Positions 1-22,540 of a stretch of DNA of 64,000 nt are shown here, piece by piece (within the stretch, counting starts at the first letter, position 1; every line of letters starts with the position of its first letter). Below the pieces are notes generated by a model. The model made no database searches, was not told where the DNA came from, and saw only the letters and a program-made list of their open reading frames with translations. Source of the stretch: Luidia sarsii (lineage: Eukaryota; Echinodermata; Asteroidea; Paxillosida; Luidiidae); contig OX465117.1 of NCBI GenBank assembly GCA_949987565.1, positions 186,001-250,000 on the forward strand, in the 5' to 3' direction. Both the position numbers and the translations under genes were made by a program.

Positions 1-73
1 TCTCATCCGTGTCCTATTCACTCCCCCCCCCCTTCCTCCGTGTACATGTATCTGTTTTGTCCTTGTCACTCTG

Positions 74-376
74 CCTTTGAGAAAGGTCCTGCTAGGATCG
101 AAACGTCAGGCCCACTAAATTTTAGAAGTAAGTAAGTTGTTAGAATGGTGTATGAGCCAAGCAAATCAACTTCATTTTTAGGCCTATCACCTTGTCTACT
201 ATTGCTGGTTGAGAATGATTCTTGTAATGCCATGTACAAACTGAACATGTACTCATGAAGTCATTTACCAAAACTGTTGTAAACTGCTCACTGACTAAAA
301 TGACCTGCAATACATAAATATCAAAAGTTAGAGGGCCTGACGTTTCGATCCTTGCACGACCTTTCTCAAAGGCATG
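74..376. repeat. Inverted pair of the short dispersed repeat
   Basis: The core, containing gatcgaaacgtcaggccc, lies on the plus strand at about 74-118. It recurs inverted at about 332-376, about 210 bp away. The same core recurs throughout the window, so this is a repeat family and not part of a gene. The inner flank of the right copy carries the family's second conserved block (actgactaaaatgacctgca). Confidence 0.7.
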
Positions 377-3055
377 TGCCGTATTCAACAATTTGATGTA
401 AGGCTCAGGTTGAAAGGTTCAGATGCAACAGTGCAGGGCAAATCTTCATTTGTCAACTTATCTGGAATGCAGAGTTGAGAAGTGTTCTGTTTGAATCATG
501 TACACATAGTGAGTGTGAACTTTACATGCACCATAGTGTACAGACAATGTACACAAGTGAGTAATGCACCTTTGAAAGCCTTGTGCATGCTTTTACATGT
601 CCATACTGTACAAGTACAAGGGAACCTTTGACTGTGCACAATTTCAGATTTTGCTGGAGGTGGTCTGAGCATGAGTGACCTCAACCTGTGTGCAATGAAT
701 GGAGCCACACTGGCATTTAGCATGATAAGGATGTTAAGCCCTTATCATAACATAGGGCTTGCATTCATGGAATGAGTGACAGCTTGACATGTGAACTCAA
801 ACTCTGTTTACTTGAATCTGGTGAAGGGGTAGGATCTGGCTTGGGTTGTAAACCACAGGTTCCTCATGGTGTTGTGTATTTATAACCATATAGAGGTATA
901 AGTGAGTAGAGTTCCAATCCAGCTTTCACAGCACAGAGGAGCCAACAGGTCAGGGCTTTGTGGCCTTGTCTGCACATTCAATCTGCACACATCTGCATGA
1001 GTATGCTGTTCAACATGTGCGCACAGGAATGGATTAAACCATGGACTGGTTTTTGACGTCACTTTCACTTAGTTTCATGTCATTACGGTTGAGTGAGACA
1101 AGAATAGATTCTCACGGTAGGGTGCAGATGTTTACGGGCAGGAATGGATGACTTCTTGAATGATCCTTGTCGCTTTGAATTAGCGTGATGGAATTTTGGT
1201 TGAGAAATGCAAGACATTCAATTCAGAATCATCTGAAAATAGCAAATTCCAATACCAATTCTACTACAGTTTTAAACTTTAAAAAGTTCAAACTCAAAGA
1301 AGATTTGACTGAATACTGAATTTAGGGATTTTGATCTTGACACCAACATTATTTAGAAAAAGTGAGCTAAATTTTTCCATTCAGACACACACATTGGAAA
1401 GAGTAGCCGGCAATCCCTGCTTCACACTTAGTGGAAACAGTTTGAAAATGCTCAAAAATACAGTACTTTCCTCTGCAAACGGTTTTGTTTCCTTTTACAT
1501 ATTCTAGTGTATTTTCTCCATGAATACTGGCAGTGATAGTACTGGTAGTAACAATAAAAAAATAAATGTCAAAGAATATTAAGTCGTAATTGTTTTATTA
1601 CACATCAAGACATATAATAGGGCCTACTACTTAACATTTGGTAAATGATTGACCTGTAACCATTGATAAGACTAGAGTGCACACTCTGCCTCTGATTCAC
1701 ACCTTTTTTAAATTTTTATTTCAGGAAATACCCCACACCTCAACTGGTTAAGATTGTCCTAAGTAGGGGTGGCAACAATTGCTGGTTATGTAAATTGTAA
1801 TATCTTTGGAAATGGCTGGATGGGAATTGTAGTGTAAAAAGGTCAGATAGGAATTCTCAGGATTTTTAAATCTACTGGAACATTGTTTGTGTCAATAGTT
1901 GCTGGAAATTACAATTTACAATGAACAATTATGTTGACAATAGCCACTGTCTGGCACAACTTTCTGAAAAACTGGACTTGCAGTGTTCTGCAGCTCCCAA
2001 AACACGATTTTGTGACACGTACAGTGTTGTGTATGTGTCAACCGGACGATGGCCAGTACACGGCTGTGTATAAAACACGCACTTCACCATTCCTACATTC
2101 ATGCCACAAAATCATGGTTTGGGGGAACAATTTTGTTCAACTTTTTGGGGGCTTGGCCTTGTGCCATATTGGCTATTGTCTACACAACAACTATGATGGT
2201 CTATTGTGTGTTTTTGATTTTTTCCACCCTTTTACAATACAACGTACATTTGTAGGTATTCAACTAAAATTGTTCCTAATGCTATTGAAAAAAAAACATA
2301 CTTGGTGTCATATAGCCCTCATTCAAGTATATGTAAAAATAAAAAAGTAAAGGCAATGGTCCTTGTATTAATTCAATGGATGGGCGGTTTAGTATTTCAT
2401 TTGTCAAAGCTCAGCAGTATTGAGTGGCTGACATTTCTTTTGATCCGAGTACATGTAATAGCACTAGCAGTAGCAGGACCTTTCTCGGAGGCTGGGAGTT
2501 CCTGCAAGGATTGGAACACCTCGTCCTGTACAATTCAGAGATTGTCCATTTTCATACATTCATTTCATTTTATGTCAGTAAGCAGTTTGGTACATGTTTG
2601 TTTATATTTGATTTGTCCATTAAATCATTCAAATCATTTCCTTGCTCCGTGCTTTAATTACATGTAGCTCAGGATTTCAGACCAAATTAACGTATCCTGA
2701 TTAAAATTGTTGGTAATTAATTTTCTGTAGTCACCTCTACGTTAGATCGTCCTACAACTAATTTGCATCAGGGTTAGTTGTAAACTCCTTCAATGTCAAC
2801 ATGAGAAAAATGGGAAGTAAATTATCCATGTTTGTATTTTGTAGCACGTCACATATTTCCGCGCATATAACTTACATTTATAACTATAACTCATTGGAAT
2901 AGTGGATTTAGAATCTTAGTTCCCAGCAGTTACCTATGTGAAATGGGTGCTAAATCAACACAGAATAAGAAGTGTGCTCCTAACTGCATTTTTCCTTCCG
3001 CATTATCAATGCTAAGAAAAGCAGCCATCCTTAATTGATATTATGAGTGGCGTTT

Positions 3056-3259
3056 TTATTTAAATTTAGTTAGGCCTAAACCTAACAAAATCCGCCCCAC
3101 CACAGTGAAGCAGAGAGCAATGAACAATCCAAGACTACAACTTGTACAAGAGTAAGTGCACGTGGATGATATGGGCGATGGAGTAGCAGGTGGATTGCTT
3201 GCAATGGGCACCTGCCCTTTACTTGGAACTCCTCCCTTAAGTTGAGTCCAATCTGCCAT
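3056..3259 (-). other. Possible small membrane-protein ORF, unrecognised
   Basis: A 67-codon frame starts MADWTQLKGG and ends in a hydrophobic stretch (LGLFIALCFTVVGRILLG) followed by LTKFK and a stop. An AATAAA hexamer overlaps the stop region on the minus strand. The segment before the hydrophobic stretch is Pro/Ser/Cys-rich. I do not recognise the family, and a chance frame or the last exon of an undetected gene are both possible. No upstream exon was found. Confidence 0.15.
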
Positions 3260-3824
3260 TCATCGCCATAACGTAGACATCTCAACAAAGAAAGGAACAG
3301 GTACATATCCCCACCACAACCCAGCCCCAAATACCCCCTAAATCTATCCTCACTGCTCCGATATCGCTGTCATTTTCCCCATCAACCCACGGTAATCAGT
3401 CAATGACGTATAATGGTGGTGTTAGAGATGGCTAAATTATAAAGATGACAGCGGACTCGGGGCTGGATTGAGGAAATAAGACATTGAGTGACATACCTTG
3501 AATTGTCAGTCTCGCGTCAGGCCGATGTTTAGCTATTATGGCGGCGACTACTGCACAACGACGCTGCAGGTGATTGACACGCGTCATGTGACTTACTGAA
3601 TTATGCATGAGGGCCCTCATCAATTATTCAACAGGGGCGTGGCATTTAGAAGGCCACTGCTTCGAAAAAGCACAAAATAATACCTGTACCATCTTATTGA
3701 AAATGTTGAATTAATTAAAGTTGAAATTATGCGTGTTTACAAGTAAGTGTATGTATAGAAATTGGATCAAATCATTTTAGATTATCAAAAAGTGTGACTT
3801 CTTCAGTATTTCTACTTAGCCTTT

Positions 3825-3890
3825 TCTCTTCACTCCGCCTTTGAGAAATCTCCTGCTCGGGTCGAAACGCCAGGCCTTACTTCTTCTCTA
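3825..3890 (+). repeat. Short dispersed repeat copy
   Basis: A diverged plus-strand copy of the core reads ...gcctttgagaaatctcctgc followed by gggtcgaaacgccaggcc. It belongs to the family found at 74, 13722, 18884, 47079 and elsewhere. Confidence 0.6.
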
Positions 3891-4849
3891 TAAACTCTGA
3901 AAAATAGTACATGCATGTGTACAGTGTACGTGTGCATTACTGTTAGCCTTGACATAAAATGTCCATGTACAAATGTACAATGTCCATGTAATGTACTGTT
4001 ATACTAGCTCATAGTTCAGTCGTTTGTCATGTTCCAGCCAAAGAATTTTGGGCGTGTACCTCGTTCTGGTTAAGTTGCAACAAAGAGGGCGCTGTTCTGA
4101 TTTAACGAGCGCTCGACTCGGCCGGCAGCACTGCATTGGAAACTGCGTTTCATTTATTCCATTCACAGAGTAAAAAATAATGTACATGTATGCGTATTAT
4201 CAAAATAATGAACACCGAACATTGAAGAAATACAATAAAGATTGAAACCAAATAAACAGCAGCCTATAGCGACGACGGAAAAATCAACAAAATCCTTGCC
4301 CACGACGTTCAGTGTTGTTTTGCCGGGCTATAGCACACGCGGGTTTGGATTCTTCATCTAGGATCCGAACATATATTTTTTTTTCGCCCGGGAAAAAATA
4401 ATTATTATGATTCAAGGCGAATATAATATGATTCCTACTCAACGGAAGATTATTTATGCACGCTTTTTCATCGTCCCTTCAACGAAAGAAACATTACCTA
4501 TTCGTAATTATTCATATCGCCGGTTTCCACCACAACAGCACAATTAGTAAACAAAATATTAAAAGTGACAAAAATGTTGTTTTTACTGACTTAATTTCAT
4601 TTAAGTGCAAATCTAAAAAGATTGATTTAGACGGCCTAAATAGAAATTAATATTCTCCTTGGATCGAAATGGCAGGTCCTGTTTATTATTTTGTGAGAAG
4701 TACGTATAAGTCAAAAAATAAAATAAAATAAGATAAAAAAAAATGGGGGTACCTATAGTATACGTACGGACTCTCCATCGAAGATTGGGAGAACAAATAA
4801 TTGGTGCTAGAGAACACAAAGAGGATAAACAAATCATTAACACTTAATT

Positions 4850-4965
4850 TGGAAAATGGCACAGAAAAAAGGTTTGACTGGTCCGAGAATTGAACCCAAG
4901 TCACCTTGTATTTTGTGTATACTTCGGATCTTAGCACCTGTGAGCTATATCTCTATAAGTTAATG
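4850..4965 (-). repeat. tRNA-derived SINE-like copy
   Basis: On the minus strand there is an A-box-like segment (tatagctcacaggtgctaag) and, about 45 nt further, a B-box-like segment (gggttcaattc). These are followed by accagtcaaacctttttt. The spacing is that of an RNA polymerase III internal promoter, but the body is not a foldable functional tRNA. Related copies end with the same cagtcaaa tail at 17320, 37075, 44795 and 50885. Confidence 0.55.
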
Positions 4966-5342
4966 CCATTATATTGTTCTCTCCTGGAGAAGATAAAACC
5001 CCAAACCATCCTTTCGTTAAAAAATCCCTATAAATTCTTTAATCATAGGTAAAATATCATCTCCATAGGATGTCATAGGGTGTTATTGTAACCGACATTA
5101 TCACGTGATTTTTAGCATTCGGTATGGTGCCATCACACACAATAATAATTATCCTGATCGTAATCAATCTGATGGCACTTCAAGAGCTCCGTCGAAATAT
5201 ATTTTTCAAAATTTGTTTAATTAAATAATGTACATAAAATTATCATAGTATAAAAAAATAAATTAAATTGAATAAACAATATGACTTTGAGATTAATTCT
5301 ATGTGATTTACATAATTATTGGTGATTTTAAAGATTTTGTTA

Positions 5343-5516
5343 GATATAGTGAGGCGTACGAGGCTATGTCGTCATGACTACAATGGACTATTACTCTTCT
5401 CAGCTCGTGCTGATCGATGCAATGCTTGCAACAGATGGCCGACCTCTGTGATTTTACCTCAAAACAAATCGACTCACAAGCAAATCTAGGAGAGAAAACC
5501 AGATAAAACCACCAAG
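5343..5516 (+). promoter_or_regulatory. Probable CFAP91 5' UTR / proximal promoter
   Basis: This is the sequence immediately before the CFAP91 start codon. An in-frame TAG at 5487-5489, 27 nt upstream of the ATG, closes the reading frame and supports the chosen start. No TATA box is evident. The transcription start cannot be placed from sequence alone. Confidence 0.4.
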
Positions 5517-15853
<10,337 letters not shown>

Positions 15854-17319
15854 ATATTCTCTTCAAAACATTCCTCATTCTGCCGTTTAGAAATGTCCCT
15901 CTAAATTCTCAGTCCCTCTGAATGTTTGTGATTTGTGTTTTGATCGTTTAGGTCAGTAAGTAGTTGGCAACAGTGTTGTATTTCTTTCTGAACCAAGCTC
16001 AAAACCCTGTGGGGATTAGTGTTTTGAATAATCGTACCCTATCTAAATCTTCCAATTACCACGGCTGTTTAATTTCTGAAGGGTTAAGGCTATTGTGTAT
16101 TGAGCTTATTGAAATATAAAGTGTTTCTTTAGTTTATCCAAACAAGTTTTCCATTACCACATTCCATCCACACTAAAGGAATTCAGATTCATTGAGTTGC
16201 TTTGTTTCCTTGTTTACAGCATACTAGCAATACATGGAATACATGCCTCGTCTTCTTAGTCATTTGTTTGGGCTTCCCATCTTTGCAAGATAAATGAATT
16301 AGTTTTTTCATTTAATAAGAAATGTTCAAGTGCCTTGCAATGTGAATTGATAGTCTTGCTTATTGTCCATATATCATGCCTTGCAGTTCAGAGCTGAATG
16401 GTGCATTTTGACCACTTCCTAAATCTGATTTGAAGAAAAATGCATGACGTGTATGTCTTGCAAGCTTATTCTGTGTGCAGACATGTAGAGCCCGTAGACA
16501 GATGTAAAAACAGTAGATACACAATGACCACCTATGTATATTTATTTAAACACATGGTTAGACTGAATGTTACATTGAGATTGCTTCCTGAGAAATAGCA
16601 GCCCAATAGCTTCATGGAGATCCTAGTTCCTTGTTTTACTTGGTGTGTATATGAATAGCAAATTTGCATTGAAATATATAATGTTATGAATCTTCCAAGT
16701 GTATGTGTAGCAATTGTTTTGAGCAAATTTGCATTGCAACATTTCATAGTAAATTTGCATATGCAGGGCAAATTGCTGATGTATATAAATTTTCATATGT
16801 ATAACAAATTTGTATTGACAAAAAGATGCTATTAATCTTCCAAGAAGTGGAGATGTAAATATGTTTGCATTGTGAGTGATTGTGCTCAGTCTACATGAAC
16901 TCACCCGCATGTCATCACCTTACACCTTGATTAACAATGTTTATTCCATGCACAGCGTGACTATCATTTAGCCTTTGTATAGTTTGAAATGAATAGCCAT
17001 AGCAGATACTATCTTGTATTGTTGTGTATAAGAACTTTGCTTGTATTTGAATATTTTTAGTTGATTATTTCCCGGGGTACAATGGTCTTTTATGTATGAA
17101 TGGATGGCTAAGCTTTGCTTGTTAATGTAATGAACCTGTAGTGATGTTGTTACTGTAATGACGACATCAGATCTTACCACACAAATGGTATTGGTAAGGG
17201 GTATGGGCTCAATGATACAACCTACATAACCTTGCTGGAAACATGTCTTATTCTCTGATTTCTTTCCAGTCCTGTGTAAGATACTTTCTTCATGTCATTC
17301 ATATCAGTATTATTTCAGA

Positions 17320-17440
17320 AAATAGCAAAGAATGTTTGACTGGACAGAAACATGAGCCCACGCCTTCTGAAGATACCAAAGTGCTGCTATGTTAAATTCA
17401 AGGTCTAAGGTTCACGTCCCGGTCCAGTCAAACGTTTTCC
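17320..17440 (+). repeat. SINE-like copy between CFAP91 and TMEM218
   Basis: A B-box-like ggttcacgtcc is followed by cggtccagtcaaacgtttt, the 3' segment shared with the copies at 4850 and 50885. The left part is poorly preserved. Confidence 0.45.
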
Positions 17441-17704
17441 ATTCCATTTTTTGTTTGATATTTTAGATTTGCATTTCAACGAGAACAGCAAGGTTGGGGA
17501 AGTAGCAAGGAAGCGTATCTGGTCTTTTACAGTTTGCAACAGCATACATGTAGCATTAATCCCTGGTGTAAATTATCTGATATCCAGCCGGATAAGTTTA
17601 TGAACCTTCTGGAACCACACCAAACTAATAGAACAGTGCTTGTTTACCACGGTATATGTTGAACACTGGTGAATATTCCAAATTACTTGTACAGTGTACA
17701 GATC

Positions 17705-17710
17705 AATAAA
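17705..17710 (+). terminator. Candidate poly(A) signal for CFAP91
   Basis: AATAAA in the context gatcaataaatcag, the first perfect hexamer after the CFAP91 stop. Assignment is by position only. Confidence 0.4.
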
Positions 17711-17871
17711 TCAGAATGTCTCATACACATTTTGCTTCCCATTATTTTGGCCATGATTACAAAAAAATGTTCATTTATCCCTAAAAGACATTGAATCAGA
17801 ATGAAGTCCTACTGAACATATCAATCATGAATTCAATAAACATCTCTCTTGAATTAAGAAATATTTACAAT

Positions 17872-17877
17872 TTTATT
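17872..17877 (-). terminator. Candidate poly(A) signal for TMEM218
   Basis: TTTATT on the plus strand reads AATAAA on the minus strand, about 190 bp after the TMEM218 stop codon. It would give a compact 3' UTR and places the two convergent gene ends about 160 bp apart. Confidence 0.5.
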
Positions 17878-18066
17878 ATCACAAATATTTACAGCTTCAT
17901 GACGAACACCCTGCGGGGTACAGGACAACAAACCTTCAAAATCCAGCCACAAACATGAATTTGGAGTTTTTTTGTGACAGGAACTTGAGCCTGGTAGTAA
18001 GCCTGATGCAAGGATTTGTCAAGGGCCTATGGTTCTCCGCAATCAAAAGTCATTGAAGCATCCTGC

Positions 18067-19106
18067 CTAGAAGCGCTTGCTCTTGATTGGTTTAGCATAG
18101 GTGGGTTCCGTCCAATGGAATATGAACATAAACACCAAACTAAGAAGAGCGAACAGACTTATGACTATCAGGATGATCACCCTCGTCCAAAACATTGCAT
18201 CTGTTATCTGTAAGGAAATCCAAATGTAAAATTAGTTTACTTGAGGAGGAGACTGAGGAGAGAGGGAAAGAAGAGACTTCATGTGGATAAGAATATGCCA
18301 TCACGTACCCGATTGTCATCCTGCACAGGTACTGCAGGTTCTTTGGGATAGATGATAAGGATAACTGTGATGACAGCAGCTACTACGATCATCCCGACAC
18401 CGCCCATCCTAAAACATAAAATAAGTAATCACAGTGACACATTCAAATCATTATTTTTTAAACAAAATTATAAAAAGACAAATTTTTAATTGATTTTTGC
18501 TGTTTCCAGCAGTTTCACCTCGCACATGTACAGCCTACATATCATACCGTACTTATAAATGACTGGAAATTGGAATACCCTTCTTTAGGGAAAGGGAAAG
18601 GCAAAAAAAATTACACACAAAACACAAATTAAAAAAAAAAAAGGTTGGACAAGAAACTAATAATTCTCTTTTCTTGGCCTAAGAGTTCTTGTTCTCAAAA
18701 ATTAAATGCTAAATACAGTATTAACAGTGTTTTTATGAAATTGTGGATTTGAAAATGGTTCGCCGCATTCTGAAAATGTCAGGGAAACTCTGACAGGAAA
18801 ATGCACACAAAGCACTTCTCAAAAGTTCTGAGCGGGCCTGACGTATCAATCCTAGCAGGACCTTTCTCAAAGGCACTTTGCCTTTGAGAAAGGTCCTGCT
18901 AGGATTGATACGTCAGGCCCTCTAAGTTTTGAGATTCATGTATTGCAGGTCATTTTAGTCAGTGAGCAGTTGTTGGATGAACTTCAAAGCACTTACTTGG
19001 CATTTCCAGCAGCCCTTGACAGGATGACACATAGCAGTAGAGATAGGCCCCATATGATGCCCAGTACAAAGAGTCCAGCGCCAACCCCAAACACAAGAGC
19101 CATCAT
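18067..19106 (-). CDS. TMEM218: Transmembrane protein 218 (3 coding exons, complete)
   Basis: A small multi-pass membrane protein of the ciliary transition zone; its human orthologue is linked to Joubert and Meckel-type ciliopathies. Exons in order are 18997-19106, 18309-18408 and 18067-18207: 351 nt, 116 aa plus stop, close to the 115 aa of the human protein. The N-terminus (MMALVFGVGAGLFVLG) aligns at the same offset as the family's GVGAG motif. A second hydrophobic stretch (VGMIVVAAVITVILII) follows, then a third (IILIVISLFALLSLVFMFI), and the end has the family's EPTYAKP motif. GT/AG junctions and phases match. The start is the first of two adjacent ATG codons. It is convergent with CFAP91. 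Confidence 0.92.
18836..18975. repeat. Head-to-head dispersed repeat pair in TMEM218 intron 1
   Basis: A minus-strand copy (gggcctgacgtatcaatcct ...) is joined to a plus-strand copy (... ggattgatacgtcaggccct) through a short centre, making a near-perfect palindrome of about 95 bp. The right arm continues into the second block of the family, ending shortly before the exon 1 donor of TMEM218. Compare 47026-47175. Confidence 0.85.
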
Positions 19107-19889
19107 GGACTGCACAGCATCACCCTAGGCAGACTGAGCAGAGAACATCTACAGGTGCAAGCATACATTATTTTAACAAATAATAGATTGACAAACTGAG
19201 TGGGAAATTTCAAACAATTTACAACAAAGTAGAAATTTCAAACGATTTACAACAAAGTGATCTGTCTTCGTTAACTTACGGGTACTGTATAATGAGATAA
19301 ACAAGTTCAAAGTGTTATTTCTTTTGCAGGAAACTATTTCCCTTCTCCCCATGAGGAGATATTTCACTCTTAATTTAAGGCCATCAATTTGCATAGCTCA
19401 GCCTCTAGTCTACAGTTGTTACTAATACTATACTTCTAGTGCTAAGGCAAGAAATATGACCCAAGTAAATGTCTGATGCTAAAGATTTGCCGCATATTAT
19501 AAGCTGCACCTTTAGTGGATGTGCAAAAGACCAAAACTTATTTGACTTGTCTAATTTCAAATTTTACTCTCACTTTTCAGAATTAATTCATGCGAGGCTG
19601 TAAAACCAAAGAACTTAGTCACCTACCGAGTACCCGAAACTGCACTAGGCTTTACGGTCGTACATGTACAGTACGTCAGGCCAAACCATGGCTAAACATG
19701 CTTTAGTACACTACATAGTAACATACAACACTACAGTCATGTACAGTGTACGTACGTACAGTGTACATGTACATATGTACATGCATGTAGTGTACTGTAC
19801 ATTGACTACGGTGCACGAAAGTCGCTCGCAATGTAAAGTAAACCTGGAAATGTCTGTACACTTTGATATGCCGAACACTTACTTAGAAC

Positions 19890-20113
19890 TAGTACTGTAA
19901 TACTAGCACTGCTATAATATTGGCTGATATCGAGCTGGAGATTGCTAAGACCAGGCAGTTTGATGACAACGCACACACGGCAACATGTAAACAATGCTGC
20001 AATCTCGCGGTGAACGAACGAACGAAGCAGGCGGACTCTTGAGGGCGCACTGCTTACCGAACGGTCTTGAAAATAAAATGCGGGCAAAGGCCGCATTGGA
20101 TTTGGTTTCTTCT
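19890..20113 (-). promoter_or_regulatory. TMEM218: Probable TMEM218 5' region
   Basis: A locally GC- and CpG-richer stretch lies upstream of TMEM218. It includes a possible non-coding first exon whose minus-strand donor would be gttcg|gtaagcag near 20055. A plausible matching acceptor, ctgtag, precedes the coding exon at about 19147. Evidence is composition and splice motifs only. Confidence 0.35.
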
Positions 20114-20319
20114 CCACGTACGTGGATTACCATGCAGTGTGTCAATGTGACACACTGCATGGTAATCCACGTACGTGGACTACCATGCAGTGTGTCAATG
20201 TGACACACTGCATGGTAATCCACGTACGTGGACTACCATGCAGTGTGTCAATGTGACACACTGCATGGTAATCCACGTACGTGGATTACCATGCAGTGTG
20301 TCAATGTGACACACTGCAT
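20114..20319. repeat. 53-bp palindromic tandem repeat, four copies
   Basis: The period is exactly 53 bp (ccacgtacgtgg begins at 20114, 20167, 20220 and 20273). Each unit holds a perfect 12-bp palindrome, ccacgtacgtgg, and a hairpin with arms taccatgcagtgtgtca / tgacacactgcatggta around a 3-nt centre. The whole array is therefore self-complementary and reads almost the same on both strands. The only variants are ggatta / ggacta at the junctions. It lies just upstream of the TMEM218 5' region. Confidence 0.95.
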
Positions 20320-20793
20320 TCGTCCGACGAAACTTTCCAACAGTTGTGGTGAATAATAGAAAAATATAGGCCTACAATAATCATTCCAAAATATATATAT
20401 TGTTTTTATTCATAATTATTCCCCATGATACTGATAGGTCCCTAAGCTAAGTGGAAAACAAATGAACGAATAGAGAGCTTATTACTGCTTGGCCTTTTGA
20501 CAACATTTGTTGCATTATCTCTATAAATTCTGCCGCTGTCTTGGCAGAAGTTTGTTTTTACTTTTCCTGCCAATTTTTCTCTGGAGTGCAGGGCCGTACA
20601 AGTTTTACTGTTCGCAATATACCAGATGAATAACATTATTTTGTACAAACAATTTGCATTAAATAATGTTTTTTTTCCACTGGTACCCGTTAACTTTTAT
20701 CTTACTTTCCTTTGTCTTTTCTTACCAGGAAACACTATTGCATTAGTTTGCAGAAATAAGCAGATCTTTACTTTGATTCAAAAGTGTCATAAA

Positions 20794-21163
20794 ATGGCTC
20801 TAAAAAGGAAAAAGCTGGCCATCAGGCCATCCGTAGCCAACGATGCTTCAGGGCTGGCTGCTTGCAGACAGTCATAATTGACGAAGACCTGGTCCTGCAA
20901 GAAGTGAATAAAAGCCTTGTCAGGAAATTCAAAATCCTGGACAAGAAGATTGCAAAGATAGCTGTCAAGAAAGCAGCCAAGATAGCTGCCCAGCAGAAGA
21001 AGCAAGAACGTCTTGACAAGAAAATGTCTAAGATGAAGATGAAAGAGGAAAAGAGGGCAGTAAAAAAGAAGGCAAAGGCAGACAGGAAGCTATCCAAAGG
21101 ACAGAGAAAGTCTCTGGATGAAAGACTCTTCACTAATGCAGCCCATGCAGAAAGAGCGAAATG
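20794..21163 (+). CDS. Lysine-rich reading frame, unrecognised
   Basis: One frame from about 20793 runs through QTVIIDEDLVLQEVNKSLVR and then a long Lys/Ala/Arg segment (KKIAKIAVKKAAKIAAQQKK and similar) predicted to be helical. It ends DERLFTNAAHAERAKW at a GT donor (gtaaga at 21164). A second, overlapping frame begins ATG at 20794 (MALKRKKLAIRPSV) but stops at 20876; it and the Lys-rich frame are related by a frameshift. There is no recognised domain, and no convincing partner exon in phase. It could be an exon of an unrecognised gene or a decayed mobile-element coding region. Confidence 0.3.
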
Positions 21164-21789
21164 GTAAGAATCTCGATTTTGATTATCCGGCAACGCTAAC
21201 CGTCGAGTGGGCTTTGTTATTGAGCATTATTTTTGATAAGCGGAGAAATGGTTGCATGCATGATTTTCAGTTGTCATACCAGAAATTGTTAGTACATGAC
21301 TGACACACGGAGACTTTCCACTTTATTCATTCTTGAAAACTCAGATCTAGAGGAAGATGAAAACTTGTTAATTGCCAACTGATACCAGCTCAAAGGCCAC
21401 GCTATTGGATGACAAAGCATAGCCAAGCCAAAATGCATGAAATAATTATTATTAATCGGTTCTTATAATTATAGTACTCACTCAGACTAACATTTTATGA
21501 AACACGCTTGCTCATTCGGTTTCAAAATGAATTATGGATGATTTTTAAAGTTAATCCTGGATCACTAGGCTGTGTCTTTCAAATAACATAGCATATTAAT
21601 TATGCTAAATTGTTTTCTCCATAATTATCTGTCAAAGGCATAAAGAAGAACTATTCAGTGTCTGTGCCATCGGTCACACTCTCTATTTGCCATGGGGCAC
21701 CTCTAGATCCTGGTCTGACCTTCCAAACGTCTGAGGGCTCCTCTCCCATGACTTATACCGAGAACCATTATTTCGGGCAGCCAAGTCCC

Positions 21790-22140
21790 AGCCCAGACCT
21801 CTAAAGAAGAAGGTGATAATGGTGACCCTAACATCAATAGTATACACAATTAGTAGACCTTGTCCGAAATCATTGGCTACGCCTGGAAGTAAAGATCCCC
21901 GTCAAACTTCTTCTGACAATCAGGAGTTAAGCAGAAACACCCGGAATAATTTATGCCGTTCGAATACTTACAATTCACCTCGAACCCGCTCCAAATTCCT
22001 GATGGTGCAGCAATCATTATGTAGCAAGCACAACAATAAAGTCACTGGGGCGTGGTTCGGGTGGGCGTGTTTGGAGCTGCCCAGCCGGCCATGCGTCAGT
22101 CTTGTGAACAAGACCGAACAGTCTTGACTGTGTTCATGTA
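21790..22140 (+). repeat. Dispersed repeat related to 60695-61040 (inverted)
   Basis: Segments such as ggtgataatggtga, attggctacg, gcagaaacacc, ttggagctgcccagccggcc and cttgactgtgttc recur in the same order on the opposite strand at 60695-61040. Identity by eye is roughly 70-80 percent with indels. This is an old interspersed repeat; no open frame spans it. Confidence 0.7.
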
Positions 22141-22363
22141 CTCGCTGAGACTTCAAGACTCGCATCAGCCACTTACGGAACCGAACACTAAAGAAGCCGA
22201 ACACTATATAGCAGCTCCGAATGCAGTTTGAATGCAGTAGGAACGCAGTGGGAGTGTTTAGAGTCCAGGGAGAATAATGTACTGTATCATTCACATGACT
22301 GTACACATGAGGCTTTGCACAGATGTGTTCAGTAACTGGTTATCAATGTTTGTGTAATTGCTA

Positions 22364-22540
22364 GGACCTCCTCATCACATACTCGCAGATGAACATCCCT
22401 GCTTGATCGGCAATGTTAGCACTAATACTGCTGACGAGGACAGGCCCATAGACTCCATGAACCTGGAATATGATCAGACAACAGTTGAGGTATCACGGCA
22501 GGAGTTGGAGGACTCACTGCAACCTGCCAGTCATCCTTTC
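22364..22540 (+). other. Possible isolated exon, unrecognised
   Basis: A stretch flanked by an acceptor-like ttgctag and a donor (aag|gtaagc at 22541) encodes an open acidic segment (GPPHHILADEHP ... LEYDQTTVEVSRQELEDSLQ). Its phase does not join to the lysine-rich frame upstream by a simple splice. I do not recognise it. Confidence 0.25.

Larger units (their letters stand above)
1..5516. other. Gene-poor flank upstream of CFAP91
   Basis: I see no coding region with splice-site, domain or family support here. The stretch holds several copies of the short dispersed repeat described below (74-118, 332-376, about 2470-2500, 3833-3877, 4660-4682) and a SINE-like copy at 4850-4965. A locally CpG-richer patch lies at about 3400-3620. 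Open frames at 1931-2350 (+) and 3056-3330 (-) have no recognisable domain. The last 170 bases are probably the 5' untranslated region and promoter of CFAP91. Confidence 0.6.
15854..17730 (+). other. Probable CFAP91 3' UTR and intergenic sequence
   Basis: No further exon is visible. The first AATAAA after the stop on the plus strand is at 17705-17710, so the 3' UTR could be about 1.9 kb; a cryptic signal nearer the stop cannot be excluded. Several short AT-rich repeats (gcaaatttgcat-like) lie at 16650-16880. Confidence 0.4.

Noticed and set aside
1931..2350. 139-codon plus-strand frame
   Set aside because: Low-complexity, Cys/His/Phe-rich with overlapping frames, no domain and no splice partner; length is within chance for AT-rich DNA of this size.
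19664..19900. 78-codon frame over tgtacatgta-rich sequence
   Set aside because: Generated by a simple tacatgta-type repeat upstream of TMEM218.
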